A stretch of DNA of 64,000 nt from Piliocolobus tephrosceles (taxonomy: Eukaryota > Chordata > Mammalia > Primates > Cercopithecidae), in assembly GCF_002776525.5 (NCBI RefSeq), contig NC_045448.1, forward strand, positions 106,962,270 through 107,026,269, given 5' to 3'. Numbering within the stretch: position 1 is the first letter of the stretch; each line of letters begins with the position of its first letter. This document shows, in pieces, positions 44,754 through 56,954 of the stretch. The notes under the pieces are model-generated. The model made no database searches. It was not told the DNA's origin and saw nothing but the letters and a program-made list of their open reading frames with translations. Both the position numbers and the translations under genes were made by a program.

Positions 44754-45163
44754 GGGATGGGTGTGGGTGGGAGTCTACGGGGGGAAATGAGTGGGTGGGT
44801 GGGGGTGTGTGGGGGGGGTCTGTGGATGTGGGTGAGTGGGTGTGCGTGTGGGTGAGTGGGTGGATGGGGTGGGAGAGTGTGGGGGTCTTGGGATGAGTGG
44901 ATATATGTGGGGGGGTCTGTGTGTATGTGGGTGGGTGGATGGGTGTGGATGTGGGGTCTGTTGAGGGGGATGAGTAGATGTGGATGTAGGTCTGTCTGTG
45001 GGTGGGTGGGTGGGAGGCCTGGGTATGTGTGGGTGTGGGGAGGGTGAGTGAGTGGGTGTCAGGTCTGTGGGGGGATGAGTGTGTGTGTGGGTCTGTGTGT
45101 GAGTGGGGGTGGGGGAGCTGGGAATGTGTGGCTGGGGGTTGGGGGAGCTGGATATGTGTGAGT
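44754..45163 (+). repeat. G/GT-rich imperfect minisatellite
   Basis: About 410 bases of GGGTG/GGATG/GTGAGTGGGTG variants almost free of C, including a run of eight G at 44811-44818. At least six GTGAGT hexamers occur (44832, 44852, 45044, 45048, 45099, 45158). It ends 217 bp before the 45381 exon. Confidence 0.93.
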
Positions 45164-45380
45164 GCCCCTCGCCTCCTGGGAAGTATGTGTGATCCATTTT
45201 ACAGATGAGAACACTCAGAATCCGGAAGACCACAGTTCATAAGGGAGAGTGGGCCTGGATGTCAGAAGCCAGTGCTCTAACCCACTGCCACCAGCTGAGG
45301 TGTCCAGGCCAAGTCCTGGGAGCACCCCGAGCTCTCCGCCACCACCGTCCGTGACTGACAGCCTCCTCTCTCCTCCCCAG

Positions 45381-45506
45381 CTGTCCTCGCTCAGCCGGCT
45401 CCTGGGCCTCATGAGGCCATCATCTCTCAGGAAGTACCTGGGCTCTGTGGCCTTGCCACCCTCCCAGGAGCAACAGCCAAAGGCTAATGCCGAGCTGGAC
45501 CACAAG
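45381..45506 (+). CDS. FAM178B: FAM178B coding exon 6 of the window
   Basis: This 126-bp exon is 42 codons, phase 0 at both ends. The acceptor TCTCTCCTCCCCAG is strong; the donor is GTGAGC. It starts LSSLSRLLGLMRPSSLRKYL and ends in a hydrophilic, Gln-rich stretch (PSQEQQPKANAELDHK). The 'LMRPSSLRKYL' segment corresponds to the SLF2 'MKPSDLLKK' helix (memory of the family). The Gln-rich part is a likely loop before the next helix, which begins ELDHK|ACYL across the following 16 kb intron. A 0.4 kb G-rich tract with many GTGAGT decoys ends about 220 bp upstream. Confidence 0.95.
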
Positions 45507-48500
45507 GTGAGCGAGCGCCGAGCACCCGCCTGCCTCCACCACAGGTAACAGGGAAAGGCAGGGCTGTGCACATTGCATGGCCTGCGGGTCCTTCCAGAAC
45601 CCCAGGGCCATGCCAGGGCAGAGACCAACAGGCTGCCTCCCTGTGTTGAGCGGAGGTGCTCAGCATCTCACCTGTAATTAGAGCTGTTATCCGTGCCGCA
45701 GGCGGGGGACGCCCTGTGTGCAGGCATAGGGGCCAAATGTCCGCCTGTCGCTGCTGGTGTGCCTTCTGTTGATCTGGGATTGTCAGCCTTACAGCACGGT
45801 TTATGGAGGATGCGGGAGCCGGCTGCCAGCGAGGGGATGGGAGCATGTCAGGATAAGAGCAGGTGGTCTAGACGTGCAGGGCATCCCTTCTGCAGGCAGA
45901 GTTGGGCCCAGCCTCCGTATTCATTTTCACTCCGGGAATCACTGAGGCTGAGTCCTTGGCCTGTCCCCAGTTTCTCCTAATTGACTTTCCAGGCATTGCC
46001 TCTGGCTTTCCTGAAAGCCAAGCTCTGGTGGGAGTCAGGAGCCACAAGGTGCCCCAGGGCCTGCAGGTTGTAGAGTTTGAAACAGTGAGGCTCATTAGTC
46101 CCTGAGTGAATGTCAGAGCAGGGATGGTGGTGGGTGTGAGGGCTTCAGAGTGGGCGTCCCAGGCCCAGCTTCCTGGGGAACAGCGCTTAAACCTCGGTGC
46201 GCTCTCCTGCCCCTGGGGACTCGGGGATGAAGAATGGAGATAGGGATTGTCATAATTGGGGAAGGTGGTAATTCCAGAAAGTCACTTGGAGGCTGAATGT
46301 TGATACAGAAGTCCAACCTTTGGGCATCACTCTGCAAATCAGATAAATGAATTAATTACTTAATGAACACAAATGAACCATTAAAGAGATATGCTTATCC
46401 CCAGGTGCACGCTCCTCTTCTGAAACGTGGGGAAAGTTGTCTTTCAGTTATGTCTAACATTAGTGCATTGATGAGGCTGCTGCCTCCCAGGAGGGTGTGA
46501 GCTGTCTGCATGCCCCTTCTCTCGTGCCAAGTATTTCCCCAAAAACGAGCTGGTTATGGGCTGGTTATGGGGCCTCTAGAAGGAGGTGGGGACCAGCCCT
46601 GGGGTCTGTCTGAATAGAAATCAAGGAGGCCTGGGCAGGGGGACAAGGAACAACAAACAAGGCAAGTGGCGAGAGAGAGGAAAGAGGGTCACGTCTGGTC
46701 TGGCTAAGTGGAGAGTGTGGCCTGCAGGCACCTTGGGGGCCAGTCCTGGGCTTCACCTAGCAGAGGTGTGGTTCCTGCCCGACTCACTGTGGTTCAGAGG
46801 CTATCTAGGCGGCAGAAGACGTCCTTTCAACAGCTGGGGAAGAAGGACAGCGAGCAGGCTGAGGATGCCTTTTCTTTAGAGGACTATTCTCGCATACTTA
46901 AAGGAGGTTTGAAAGCCTCCCCCTGGTCGGCCTCCATACTGGAAATGACCTGTGTGGCCTGAAAACATGGAGGCACTGTGCAGCTCGGCAGAGCCCCAAA
47001 AGGGTAGTGTGCACTGGTCCAGGGCAGTGGAGGGGCAGGCGAGGCCCAGGCAGCTCTCAGAAGGCCTTCGCTGCAGCCCAAGACCACCTCAGACCACCTC
47101 TGCTGCGCTCCCCTACACCTCTGCCTCTGAGTGAGGGAACCCCGGGCAGAGGAGGATGCGCGGGCACAGAAGTGTGAAACAGGCCCCTGGGCTGGGTTCT
47201 GTCCCCTGGGCTGGGCGCTGTTCTGACTGGGAGGGGCCAGGTGGGGCAGGTGACTGGGCTCCACGCCCACCCCGACCGACTGACTCCTCATTAGGCCTCA
47301 GCATGTTTCATCTTCAAAGAGGTGAGATGGGCCACTCAGCAGCCAAAAACAGCAGCGGCGGCATCCACCCTGTTTTATAAGGAGTGGTGGTCTGAGCCTT
47401 TCATGCCCAGAGCTCAAAGTCTTTGCCTTTTCATTTCCCTTCAGTGCAGTGGGGAAACTGAGGCCAGAGTAAGGTTGACCTGAGGCGGCCCAGCCTGGAG
47501 GAAATGCCTGCTTTCCCAGCCTTGGGGCAGCTGAACTGAGCCTCTGCCTTTTGACGCCCGCCTATCCCCCAGGCCCTCTCACTCCTGTCTGGGAGATTTC
47601 CTGCCCTGTGCGGCTGGGTCACAGCCTTCCTCCAGCCCTGCAAATAAACACTCCTGCCCAGCTTCTTCCCCACCTCCTCTCGCTGCCTCAGGCCTTGGCC
47701 CAGCCTTTCCCTCTGGGAAGAGGCTGGGAGAGCTGCTATTGGTGTCCAGGGCCTGACTTTCTCTCCTCCCTGACCCCTTGGCAAGTAGAGTTGTCTCTTT
47801 GCTCGCCCCGCGTCCAGCTCGACTGTGAGAGAGCCGGCGTCTCAGCACCACGTCCCACGTTTGGCACTGGATGGACGAATGAATCTAGTTTTCATTTCTT
47901 TGTCCTTCTCTGAACTCCTGTCTTCCATTCTCTTCTGGCATTCGCTGTCCTGCCCCCATTCTAGAAACCTGCTGCCTCCTGCACACCACCTGACCAGCCT
48001 CTGCGTGGTGGTCCCCTTGTCTCTTAAGGTCTTCGTATCATTAAGTCCACAAGAGCTTATAGCCTGGCCGCCTCCAGCAGGAGGCCCTGGACTAAAGAAG
48101 TGTTACCTGCGTGTGGCAGAACCAGTCCCAGCACATCGTTTGTAATTATAAGCTAGTGAGGTCCTGCCTGGGAAAGCACCAAGTACTTCAGCAAAGGAAG
48201 CCATGAGCTCCTGCTGCAGCTGTGCAGGGGGGTCAGGAACTGGAGAGAGTCAGCGGCCACATAGATGCCTGCCCTGGCCATGTGTCCTGGCTTTGACCAC
48301 AGAGTCTCAGCTGAGCAGGCAGAGCTTATATGGACTATAAGAGCTTCTGTGGACTATCCCGCTTAGTGAGCTGATAACATTTTTAGCATTTTGAAGAGCT
48401 TCTGGATAAAGAAAACAAAGCCGAGCCCCTTTGGGTTATCTGTGGCCGTGTGCATGCCTGGTTTGAGCTGGGCTTTATTCCCAGAGAAGAATGAACATCT

Positions 48501-48925
48501 GGTTCGGAGTGATGCTTGGGGGTCTGGTACAGCCACGTGAGAGGCACGGAGCCTTTTTGGCCTACAGAGGTGGTAGAGGGTGTTTTCCGGTAGGAGAGTT
48601 AACACAGGAGAGTTTAATACTTAGAGGCGGCCTCCAAGTGCTCCCTTTGGCCCATGGATACTGATTTGCCCTGATTGCCTTCCCAGGCCAGCAAGGGAGA
48701 CTGTGTCCTTCTGGCCGCAGGCAGAAAAATATCGTGTAACTGGACTCAGTTTGCCACTGTCTCTCCAAGCTACCACCTGAGCCCACCAACCCAGAACCAG
48801 GGTCTTCTTGGGGCAGTTTACTTCCTTGTAGCTGACTTGTATAAACCATATCTGGCCAGGTGCTGTCTGGTGTGTTCTGTCCAGCTTCAGGTTTCAGGGT
48901 CATGAAGGTCATAGCCTATTCACTC
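45507..48925. other. Alu-free 3.4 kb intron block
   Basis: No recognised repeat or extra exon. Moderately GC-rich with an AT-rich patch at about 46330-46390. Confidence 0.5.
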
Positions 48926-49094
48926 TTTTTTTTTTTTTTTTTGAAACAGGGCCTGCCTGTCTCATTCTGTTGCTCAGGCTGGAATACAGTGGCACCATCA
49001 GGGCTCACAGCAGCCTCGCCTTCTCAGGCTCAATAGATCCTCCCACCTCAGCCTCCCAAGTAGCTGGGACAGGCATGTGCTAACACACCGGGCT

Positions 49095-49098
<4 letters not shown>

Positions 49099-49127
<29 letters not shown>

Positions 49128-49135
49128 TATCGATT
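49099..49135 (+). repeat. (ATTT)n microsatellite
   Basis: About eight ATTT units in the linker of the split AluJ. Confidence 0.92.
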
Positions 49136-49425
49136 GATTGATTGAGATGGAGTCTCACTCCGTCGCCTAGGCTGGCGGGCAGTGACCAGATCTTGGCTCA
49201 CTGCAACCTCCACCTTCCAGGTTTAAGTGATTTTCCTGCCTGAGACTCCCAAGTAGCTGGGATTACAGGCACCTGCCACCATGCCCAGCTAATTTTTGTA
49301 TTTTTAGTAGAGACGGGTTTTTGCCATGTTTGCCAGGCTGGTCTCGAACTCCTGACCTCAGGTGATCTGCCCACCTCAGCCTCCCAAAGTGCTAGCATTA
49401 CAGGCATGAGCCACCATGCCCGGCC
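49136..49425 (-). repeat. AluS, antisense, nested
   Basis: Complete dimer after a (GATT)3 stretch; inserted in the split AluJ. Confidence 0.9.
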
Positions 49426-49459
49426 CATTTTTAATTTTTTTATATTTTATTTTTTATTC

Positions 49460-49766
49460 TTTTTTTTTTTTTGTCGTTTTTTTTGAGATGGAGTCTCGCT
49501 CTGTCGCCCAGGCTGGAGTGCAGTGGTGTGATCTCGGCTCACTGCAAGCTCCACCTCTTGGGTTCACGCCATTCTCCTGCCTCAGCCTCCCGAGTAGCTG
49601 GGACTACAGGCGCCCACCACCGCACCCAGCTAATTTTTTTGTATTTTTAGTAGAGACGGGGTTTCACCGTGTTAGCCAGGATGGTCTCGATCTCCTGACC
49701 TCGTGATCCGCCCGCCTCGGCCTCCCAAAGTGCTGGGATTAAAGGCGTGAGCCACTGCGCCCGGCC
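49460..49766 (-). repeat. AluY, antisense, nested
   Basis: Near-consensus dimer. Both this copy and the previous Alu are followed by CCCATTTTT. Confidence 0.93.
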
Positions 49767-50033
49767 CATTTTTTATTTTTTTTTTATAGAGACGGGGTTT
49801 CGCCACGTTGCTCAGGCTGGTGTCAAACTCCTGAGCTCAAGCAGTCCTCCCACCTTAGCCTCCCAAAGTGCTGGGATTATAGGCGTGAGCCATCTCAGTG
49901 GGCCCCAATTCACTACCATCGAGATTATTGATATTTTGGCTGTGTCATAAACCTGCTATTGCATGTTATACTTTTCCTTACCACACTTACTTACTGTTTC
50001 TTGCTTTTCTTTTTGCTCTACTGATGCTCTATT

Positions 50034-50335
50034 TATTTATTTATTTATTACTGAGAGAGAGAGGCTTGCTCTGTCACCCAGGTTGGAGTGCGATGGTGCA
50101 ATCTTGGTTCACTGCAACCTCCGCCTCCCAGGTTCAGGCGATCCTCCCACCTCAGCCTTCCAAGTAGCTGGGATTACAGATGCCCACCATCATGCCCAGC
50201 TAATTTTTGTATTTTTAGTAGAGACGGGGTTTCGCCATGTTGGCCAGGCTGGTCTCAAACTCCTGACCTCAGGTGATCCACCCGCCTCGGCCTCCCACAG
50301 TGCTGGGATGACAGGCGTGAGTCACCGTGCCCGGC
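50034..50335 (-). repeat. AluS, antisense
   Basis: A 16-bp duplication with one mismatch (CTACTGATGCTCTATT at 50018, T variant at 50336). Its tail has become (TTTA)n. Confidence 0.94.
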
Positions 50336-50351
50336 CTACTGATGTTCTATT

Positions 50352-52308
50352 GATGAAGTTTTGTAATTCTGTTTTTCCCCTCAGGGATTTGGGAGGTATG
50401 TAGTACCAGGATCTTTATGATGGGATGGAAGTTCTTCCCTGGTTGGTGAAATCTGGGGACTGTGAGGTTGTGAAGTATTTTTCGTTGCATGGAAAGAAAA
50501 CTAAGGACCACAGAGGGGGAGGTCCCAGAGTTGGGGCAGAGTTGAGGCAGCAGGAGCCTGGTCCCATCTCCCCATCAGCCCCCGGCATGTCCTGCTCCAG
50601 CGAGATGGTGTCCTCAGTGGATAACAGCTAAGGGGCAATCTGTAGGTTCTGCACCTATGATGGTCCCTGCGGGGGGCACCACCCAGATCAAGGCCCCCGA
50701 CTGAGTGCAAGTGGCTCTAGTCAGCTTCCTCGAGGTGCACAACACTTAGGTCCCCAGCTCCTGCTCCGGAGGCCTGGGGGTGTGTGGTGGTTTGTTTATT
50801 GGACAAGGGCATTGGTACAGAATGGAGTTGTTGGTGAGGGGCGGGGGCATGGGTGTGCTTTAGGGGTTGGTGATGCTCTGGGATAAACTCAGCCCAGCTG
50901 TGCCCACTCCACTGCACTCAGGCTCATTCTGAGTAGCTCTGCTCATGTTCTGCAGAGGGCGGGGCCTCTGCTGTGTGTTTGTGCACAAGTGCGTGCTGTG
51001 CACATCTCCTGTATATCCTTGTGGTGTGGCGCGTGTGTTGATCGAGTTGGGAAACAAGTTCTACTGCTTCGCTCCTGCTGCTGCAACTGCAGTTGTCTGT
51101 CCCTGTGCTGGGTGACCCTGCCAAGAGCCGCCTTCATGGGAGGTTGTGGTGGAGAAAGGCCTGGCTCTCACTGCAGGGCTGGGCAGGGAGGGGGCTCCTG
51201 CCCTCTGGCAGCTGTGTGCTTGCCTCTGCCCTCTCTTGCTGGCATGCTCAACTCCAGCAGTGGGACATGTGTTCCCTTGGGCACAGGCCACTCACCCTGT
51301 GTACCCCTGAAAGGCAGATGAAGGCTCTTTCCCCGTTCCCCCCATGCGCTCTGTCTGTCTCTTACTGCCCCACTGGGCTGGGGACCTTGGTTAGGCCAAG
51401 GTCAGGAGGAAACCGACTGGTTTTGAGGAACAGAAAATGGATATTCAGAACTTGTGAGTTCCTCTCCTGTCTAATCTGTGGTTGGTTCTGTCTTACTTCC
51501 TGCAAAGTTCAGAACATCAGACATATTTAAAAATAAACATCAAAGAGATGGCCTCTGGGAAGCTGACCCTCCAGGAGAGGGGGACCTCGACAGATCTGGG
51601 GACAGGCCAGTACCTCTGGGCATCCCAAGGCCCGGCAGGGCCCAGGCTCAGGCCAGCTTTGTTTGGGTCTCAGAAATTCTGGTTTCTTTACAAGTGTATG
51701 AGCAGGCTTGAAGTGACAGAGTTAAGCTGCGGAGGCAGGCTTGCATTCTTCAGCCAGCTTTTGCTCCGGGCCTTGGCAGCTCCGGGGCCTGCTGCCTGCC
51801 CCACCCCACCCAGGCCCTGTCCTCCTGGAGACCCTTGGAGGCCTCTCTCCCTAGGCAAGTGACTCACCAGCTTCCAGCCTAACACTCTACCTGGGTCTCC
51901 TCATCCTTTAACTCTTCCTGGACACCCCTGTGGATTATCTTCCTCTCGTTCTAACTTAGGAAAATAGACTCTAGTGCCTGTCACATCGTATGAAACTGCC
52001 AGCCAGAGCCTCCACCAGCTGGCCCAGTGCGCGGCTTCGCTGCCGCACATTACGTGCGACATTTGAATCCAAGCAATGATGGTCTCCCAGAAACGCTCTG
52101 TTCTCAGCACCGTGTCTTAGCTCCTGCTGTCCCTCCTTCCTGCGGAGCCCGGACTGTCTCTCCTGTCCTTGGATTGCTGCAGGCATGGCTCAAGCCATGG
52201 CTTGTTTACATGTTGCTTCACATATTTGAACAGCTACCTTTTAGGGTCAACCCAGAGTCTCACCTCAACCACAACCCCCATGGCTCCCCTTGAAATGCCT
52301 CACCCTGT
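50352..52308. other. Unique intron sequence with one copy of a direct repeat
   Basis: No Alu. Contains the first copy of the 74-bp duplicated segment at 51850-51923. Otherwise no gene seen. Confidence 0.5.
51850..51923 (+). repeat. 74-bp direct repeat, copy 1
   Basis: Begins CCTAGGCAAGTGACTCACCA and ends AACTCTTCCTGGAC. Only four differences from the copy at 53199-53272. Confidence 0.95.
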
Positions 52309-52850
52309 CCAGGTACAGTGGCTCATGCCTGTAATTTCAGTGCTTTTAGAGGCTGAGGCAGGAGGATCATCTGAAGCTAGGCGTTCATAGACCACCCTGC
52401 ACAACATAGCGAGACCCTATCTCTGCAAAAGTGTTTTTTTAAAATGAGCCAGGTGGCTGGGTGCGGTGGCTCTTGCCTGTAATCCCAGCACTTTGGGAGG
52501 CCGAGGCAGGCAGATCACCTGAGGTCAGGAGTTTGAGACCAGCCTCAACATGGAGGAACCCCGTCTCTACTAAAAATACAAAATTAGCCGGGCATGGTGG
52601 TGCATGCCTGTAATCCCAGCTACTGGGGAGGCTGAGGCAGGAGAATTGCTTGAACCTGGGAGGCAGAGGTTGCAGTGAGCCGAGATCACGCCATTGCACT
52701 CCAGCCTGGGTAACGAGCGAAACTCCATCTCAAAAAAAAAAAAAGAGAAAGAATGAGCCAGGTGTGGTGTTAACAGGGCATAATGGCACATGCCTATGGT
52801 CCTAGCTACTCGGGAGGATGGCTTGAGCCCAGGAGTTTGAGGCTGCAGTG
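52309..52850 (+). repeat. Old AluJ, forward, split by AluS
   Basis: Left arm 52309-52442 and right arm 52765-52850 are separated by the Alu at 52456-52751. Confidence 0.85.
52456..52751 (+). repeat. AluS, forward, nested
   Basis: Perfect 13-bp duplication AATGAGCCAGGTG at 52443-52455 and 52752-52764, derived from the host AluJ. Confidence 0.94.
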
Positions 52851-55800
52851 TCTGAGGCTCCCAGCTGTGCAGCGAAGAGGCCCAGGCACAGTGGGGAAGG
52901 CCCCTTACACGCCATCCTCAGTCTGCAGGAACAGCTGCCAGGATAACCACAGCCTTCTCAAGTGCTCTCTGCATACCACCTTTTCTGTCCCTTCTTCCCT
53001 GTCTTTGCCAGGACTTTTTAGTGACGGAAACACAAACACAAATCCTGGAAAGCCCTGGGACAGTTCATCAGGCTTAGAGGGACCTAAACAGTGTCAGAAA
53101 ACGTCCGTGTCACACCCTCCTCCTCCAGGCTCTGGCCCTTGGCGCCTTCCCAGGCAGGCTCTCCCCTCCTCCAGGCTCAACGGCCTTGTCTCAGCAGCCC
53201 TAGGCAAGTGACTCATCAGCTTCAAACCTGACACTCTACCTGGGTCTCCTCATCCTTTAACTCTTCCTGGACGAGAAAGAGCTCCCGCCCTCGAACCGTA
53301 ACCAGAGTGGCGCCTCATTGGTTTGGTTCGGGTCCAGTGCCCATCTCTAAGCCAGTCACAATGGCAAGCTCGCATACAGTGAATGGCCAGCCTGGAACTC
53401 ACGCCCACCCCTGGAGTCAGAGCTGGAGTCACCACCGTGGAACAGTTTGGTCTGAGTGTAGAGGACAGGAGGCTGGGACACTCTTACAAAGCAAGGGAAA
53501 GGACCGGAACCCTGGACGTTTACAGCATCCCTGTGGTTCAGTCACGGGCAGTGGCCTTGTGCTCTGGTGTTGCTGGGAAGGATGAGGAGGGCAGTCCCAG
53601 GCTCTGGCCAGACGTGCCAACACCCCAGAGACAATTCAGTAAGTGAAAAAGTGAAAGACAAGAAGGGGAAGCCATGGGAAAACCATTGCTCTGTCAGGGT
53701 GCTTATGCAATGCCTTGGCTGGTGTCAGTGACCCCCTCCTGCACCCTGCACGCTCACACGCACACCGACACGTATGCATTGATGTACACGTGTACAGGCG
53801 TGAACTCTTACACACAGGCACCGAGAATCTTGTCCCTCTCTGGGCAGGCTGCAGAGCTAGGTTTTCTGGTCCCGATCTCCCTGGTGTAAAGGTCTGTGGT
53901 CCCAGCTGGAGGAGGAGCAGGAAGACCCCGCCCGTCCCTGCCTGTCATCTCCCTGACCCCCACCAGCAGGAAGCCAGAGAGGAAGGTGGACTGGGTGGGA
54001 GCCCTTCGACCTCCAGCAAGGACTTGCCTCCAGTGCCTTCCGGCCTCTGACGGAGGAATGGGGAGATGCTCTGAGATAACCTCCCCACCGCGGGTCTGCA
54101 GGAATCCGGAGCGCTCAGCCTTCCATCTCTTTCCCTCCCCAGCCCCATGCACCATGGCCTCCACATTCCCTCGCTGTCCTCAGTACCACGAGCAGGAGCC
54201 AGGGATGCTCAGGGACCAGACCCCAGGCCCCAGCTAGGGATAGAACTTAAGAGATCCCCGCTGTGAAGGCTCAGATCTCTGAACTCACTCTCCTGGAAGC
54301 CGGAGGTGCAGGCGAGAGCTCCTGTTCTGAGGGCGTGGAGGGTGTGGCACGTGCTGGGCCCCGAGTCCTCTGCAGCCTGGAAAGAGACACCCACCTGTCT
54401 GCCCAGCAGGGCCCGAAAGCAAACTCCATTCAGTGGCCAATCACTGCAACGGAGCTGGAAGTCCTGCCTGTTGAGCTGCTGCCAGCCCATCTCCCGTCAC
54501 CCTAAATGGGCCTCATCCCTGCTCCACGTTTGAGGACCGTGTTTGGGTCATCCCCACCCCATGCCCTAGCAGGCACTTTCACTGATAGAATTGGGTGTCT
54601 TGCCTGGCAGGCCCCGCCAGTGACGTCTGCTCTCTGGCCAAGACTGCTCTCTGGCCTCTTGACCCTGTGTCTTCTGGGACCCTAGGTTAGAAAGAGGTCT
54701 TAGGTCACCGCCTCATTTCCTAGCGGTCGGTCATATGTCTTCATTTCTTCCTCACTAGGACTTATGACCGGTGACCTGTCCTGGTCAGAGTCACTTCCCA
54801 AGTTGGCTTGCCTTTGGGAACAGAGCTTTCGATACCGCCCTCTGCTTCCTCCTTTAGTGTCTGCCAAAGCCAAGGGTCGGGGGTGCAACCTCGGAGCGGA
54901 AGCTGCCTGGGCAAGGGGAAGAGGCTGTGCAGTTTGCTCATGGGACAGGGAAGGCATGGCGGCCTCGTCCTGGTGGCCAGTGCCACCCTGCAGGGGCTCA
55001 GAAGGCATGTACCTAGAAAAATGCATCCCCTTTTGCCTGGTGTCCTAATGGACACACCAGTCACCTAAGCTCTGGCTCTGTCCTCAGACTGAGGCTCTTG
55101 GCCTGGGGCCTGAGTAGCCCTGCCTCGGATTACTCATGATTCATTGTTGTTGTGCCCAACCTGTGTGGATACCTAGACTGTGCCCCGGGGGCCCAGGCTG
55201 CAAAGGGCATTCCTCCTCCACCCTGGGGGAACAGCCTCAGCCTCGCCCTGTCCTCCCAGCAGGAGGCCCGTGGACCCTTGCTGTCTCCCAAGGAGGATGT
55301 CCACAGTGCGAATCCTCTTTAGAGACCCCACCAGCACCCACGCACACGTGGGGAGCTTGTCCTGCTGAAGGCTGAGCGCCCAGACATCTGCTCTTGGGCC
55401 AGACCTGCCCTTCCTGGACACAGGGTGGTGATCATTAGGGAACCTCCCCACGCCGCAGTTTCCACACCTGCTGAAGGCGGGGTCCCAGGCCCTCTGCGTG
55501 CCCTACTGGATCAGGATGCCGTGAAGTGGTACGATATAGGTTTAAACTGAACAAAAAAGAGGAAAAAAGGATTGTGACCCAGCCCCAGCTTCGGGTCTGA
55601 AAGGGCCCAGGATAGACCAGCGCAGCTTCAGCCATTGCCCGAATCCCGTTGGCTCTGGAGCCGCTCTTCAGTCCGTGTGCTTGCACCTAAGTCCTGAGAG
55701 GACTCGTGTGGCAGTGATGACACCTAAGGCAGAATACTTCTCCTGGGCTGGGCTGGACTTCAGGCTCTTGAGATTGGGCTGAGAGCAGCCCAGCCAGGCT

Positions 55801-56939
55801 AGGATTAATGCATGTTCCCAGGCTGCCACCACCCAGGGTCCATGAGCATGGAAAGGAGAAAGCAAGGGGACCCCAGGCCGGAATCCCAGCGCCAGCAGAC
55901 ATCAGGGCCAGCTTCCTGAGTGAGAGGTAGGGACACCTGGGGGTGAGCCCCTGGGCCCAGCACCTGGCTGGGAGAGCCGTGCCCTCTGGGTCCATCTTTG
56001 TCCTTCCCAGCAGGTGTTTCTCGGTCAGTCTTGGTTCTCCCCGTAACACACACTCACTGACTGCCCCAGAGCCTGGTTGGACCTGGTCCCTCAGGGTCCT
56101 GCCAGAAACAGGTCTGCCTTCCCCACGCAGTCTGGCAGCCTCCAGGAGAGGGCTGGATTTGAAGACTTGCCCGGGGTTAAGACTGGATTCTTGGTCATGA
56201 CCTGAGAGGGGAGAAAGGTTATATGTTCTGGCCAGTGCGAGTGGCTTCCTGGGAGAGCCTCTCCATCCTCCTTTCCTGCCCTCCTTCAGCGTAAATAGCG
56301 CAGGCCACAGCGCGCTCCCTTGGCACTGGCTAGAGGGGAATTTTCTAAAGGATGAAGTTCCTGGGAAATGTCCACCCTTTTTCCCTTTTGTCTATGACAA
56401 AAGCATTGCTAATGGCTCCTACTGGACTTGGGAGTCTTGGCTGGGGGAGCCTGGGGTCAGAACTAGCTGGACCAGAACATGGAGATGCTGACCTCCCTTC
56501 CTCTGGTGACAGTCCCAGTCTGCTGTCTGCCGTCACTCAGCCTTGTCATTCCTTCCCCGGGGGAGGGCACGGCCTCCTTGAAGGCTCTAGAGTCAGGAGT
56601 GAGGCATTCCTGCGTGGAACTTCTGAGAAGAGCCAGCCCCCCAGACTCCGGGGAAAGACCCAGAAAACGGGAGCTGGGCCTTTGCTGGCAGCGGTGGCAG
56701 GGATGGGCCGGGCTTTTCTTGTCAGTATTGGGTCCAGGCATGCCCTCAGACTCTGCCTTTCCCCGTGATGTTGACTGAGGTTTCCCAGGTCCCATTTCCT
56801 ATCAGGGCTTCACAGCCTAACTGACGTGCCGTAGGGCAGGAGCTGGGTCCCATCTTCAGACAAGGTCCTAAGGCCTGGACGAGTGTAGCCCCCAGCACCC
56901 AAGGAGGGCTAACCCTGAGGCCACAGTGAAGTCCCCACC
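52851..56939. other. Unique GC-rich intron sequence, 4 kb
   Basis: No Alu or gene recognised. Contains the second 74-bp repeat copy (53199-53272) and a CA/CG-rich patch at about 53745-53825. Confidence 0.5.
53199..53272 (+). repeat. 74-bp direct repeat, copy 2
   Basis: 70 of 74 bases match the copy at 51850-51923. Similarity stops abruptly on both sides. Confidence 0.95.
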
Positions 56940-56954
56940 ACACCAAGCAGTTCT

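Larger units (their letters stand above)
37408..45380 (+). other. FAM178B intron, 8 kb
   Basis: Holds Alus (37627, 38251, 39737, 39848, 41030, 41433, 42461), an L1-like remnant (37860-38160), two short tandem duplications, a tetranucleotide microsatellite (42727-42797), MIR-type fragments and a G-rich minisatellite (44754-45163). Stretches 38549-39735, 40123-40880, 41531-42310 and 42798-44753 look unique. No further exon is needed by phase. Confidence 0.8.
48926..49905 (-). repeat. Old AluJ split by two nested younger Alus
   Basis: The right arm (48926-49099) and left arm (49783-49905) of one antisense AluJ are separated at the central linker by an (ATTT)n run and two further antisense Alus. 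Confidence 0.88.

Noticed and set aside
44775..45233. Minus-strand frame rich in Pro-His-Thr
   Set aside because: Complement of the G-rich minisatellite; low-complexity DNA.
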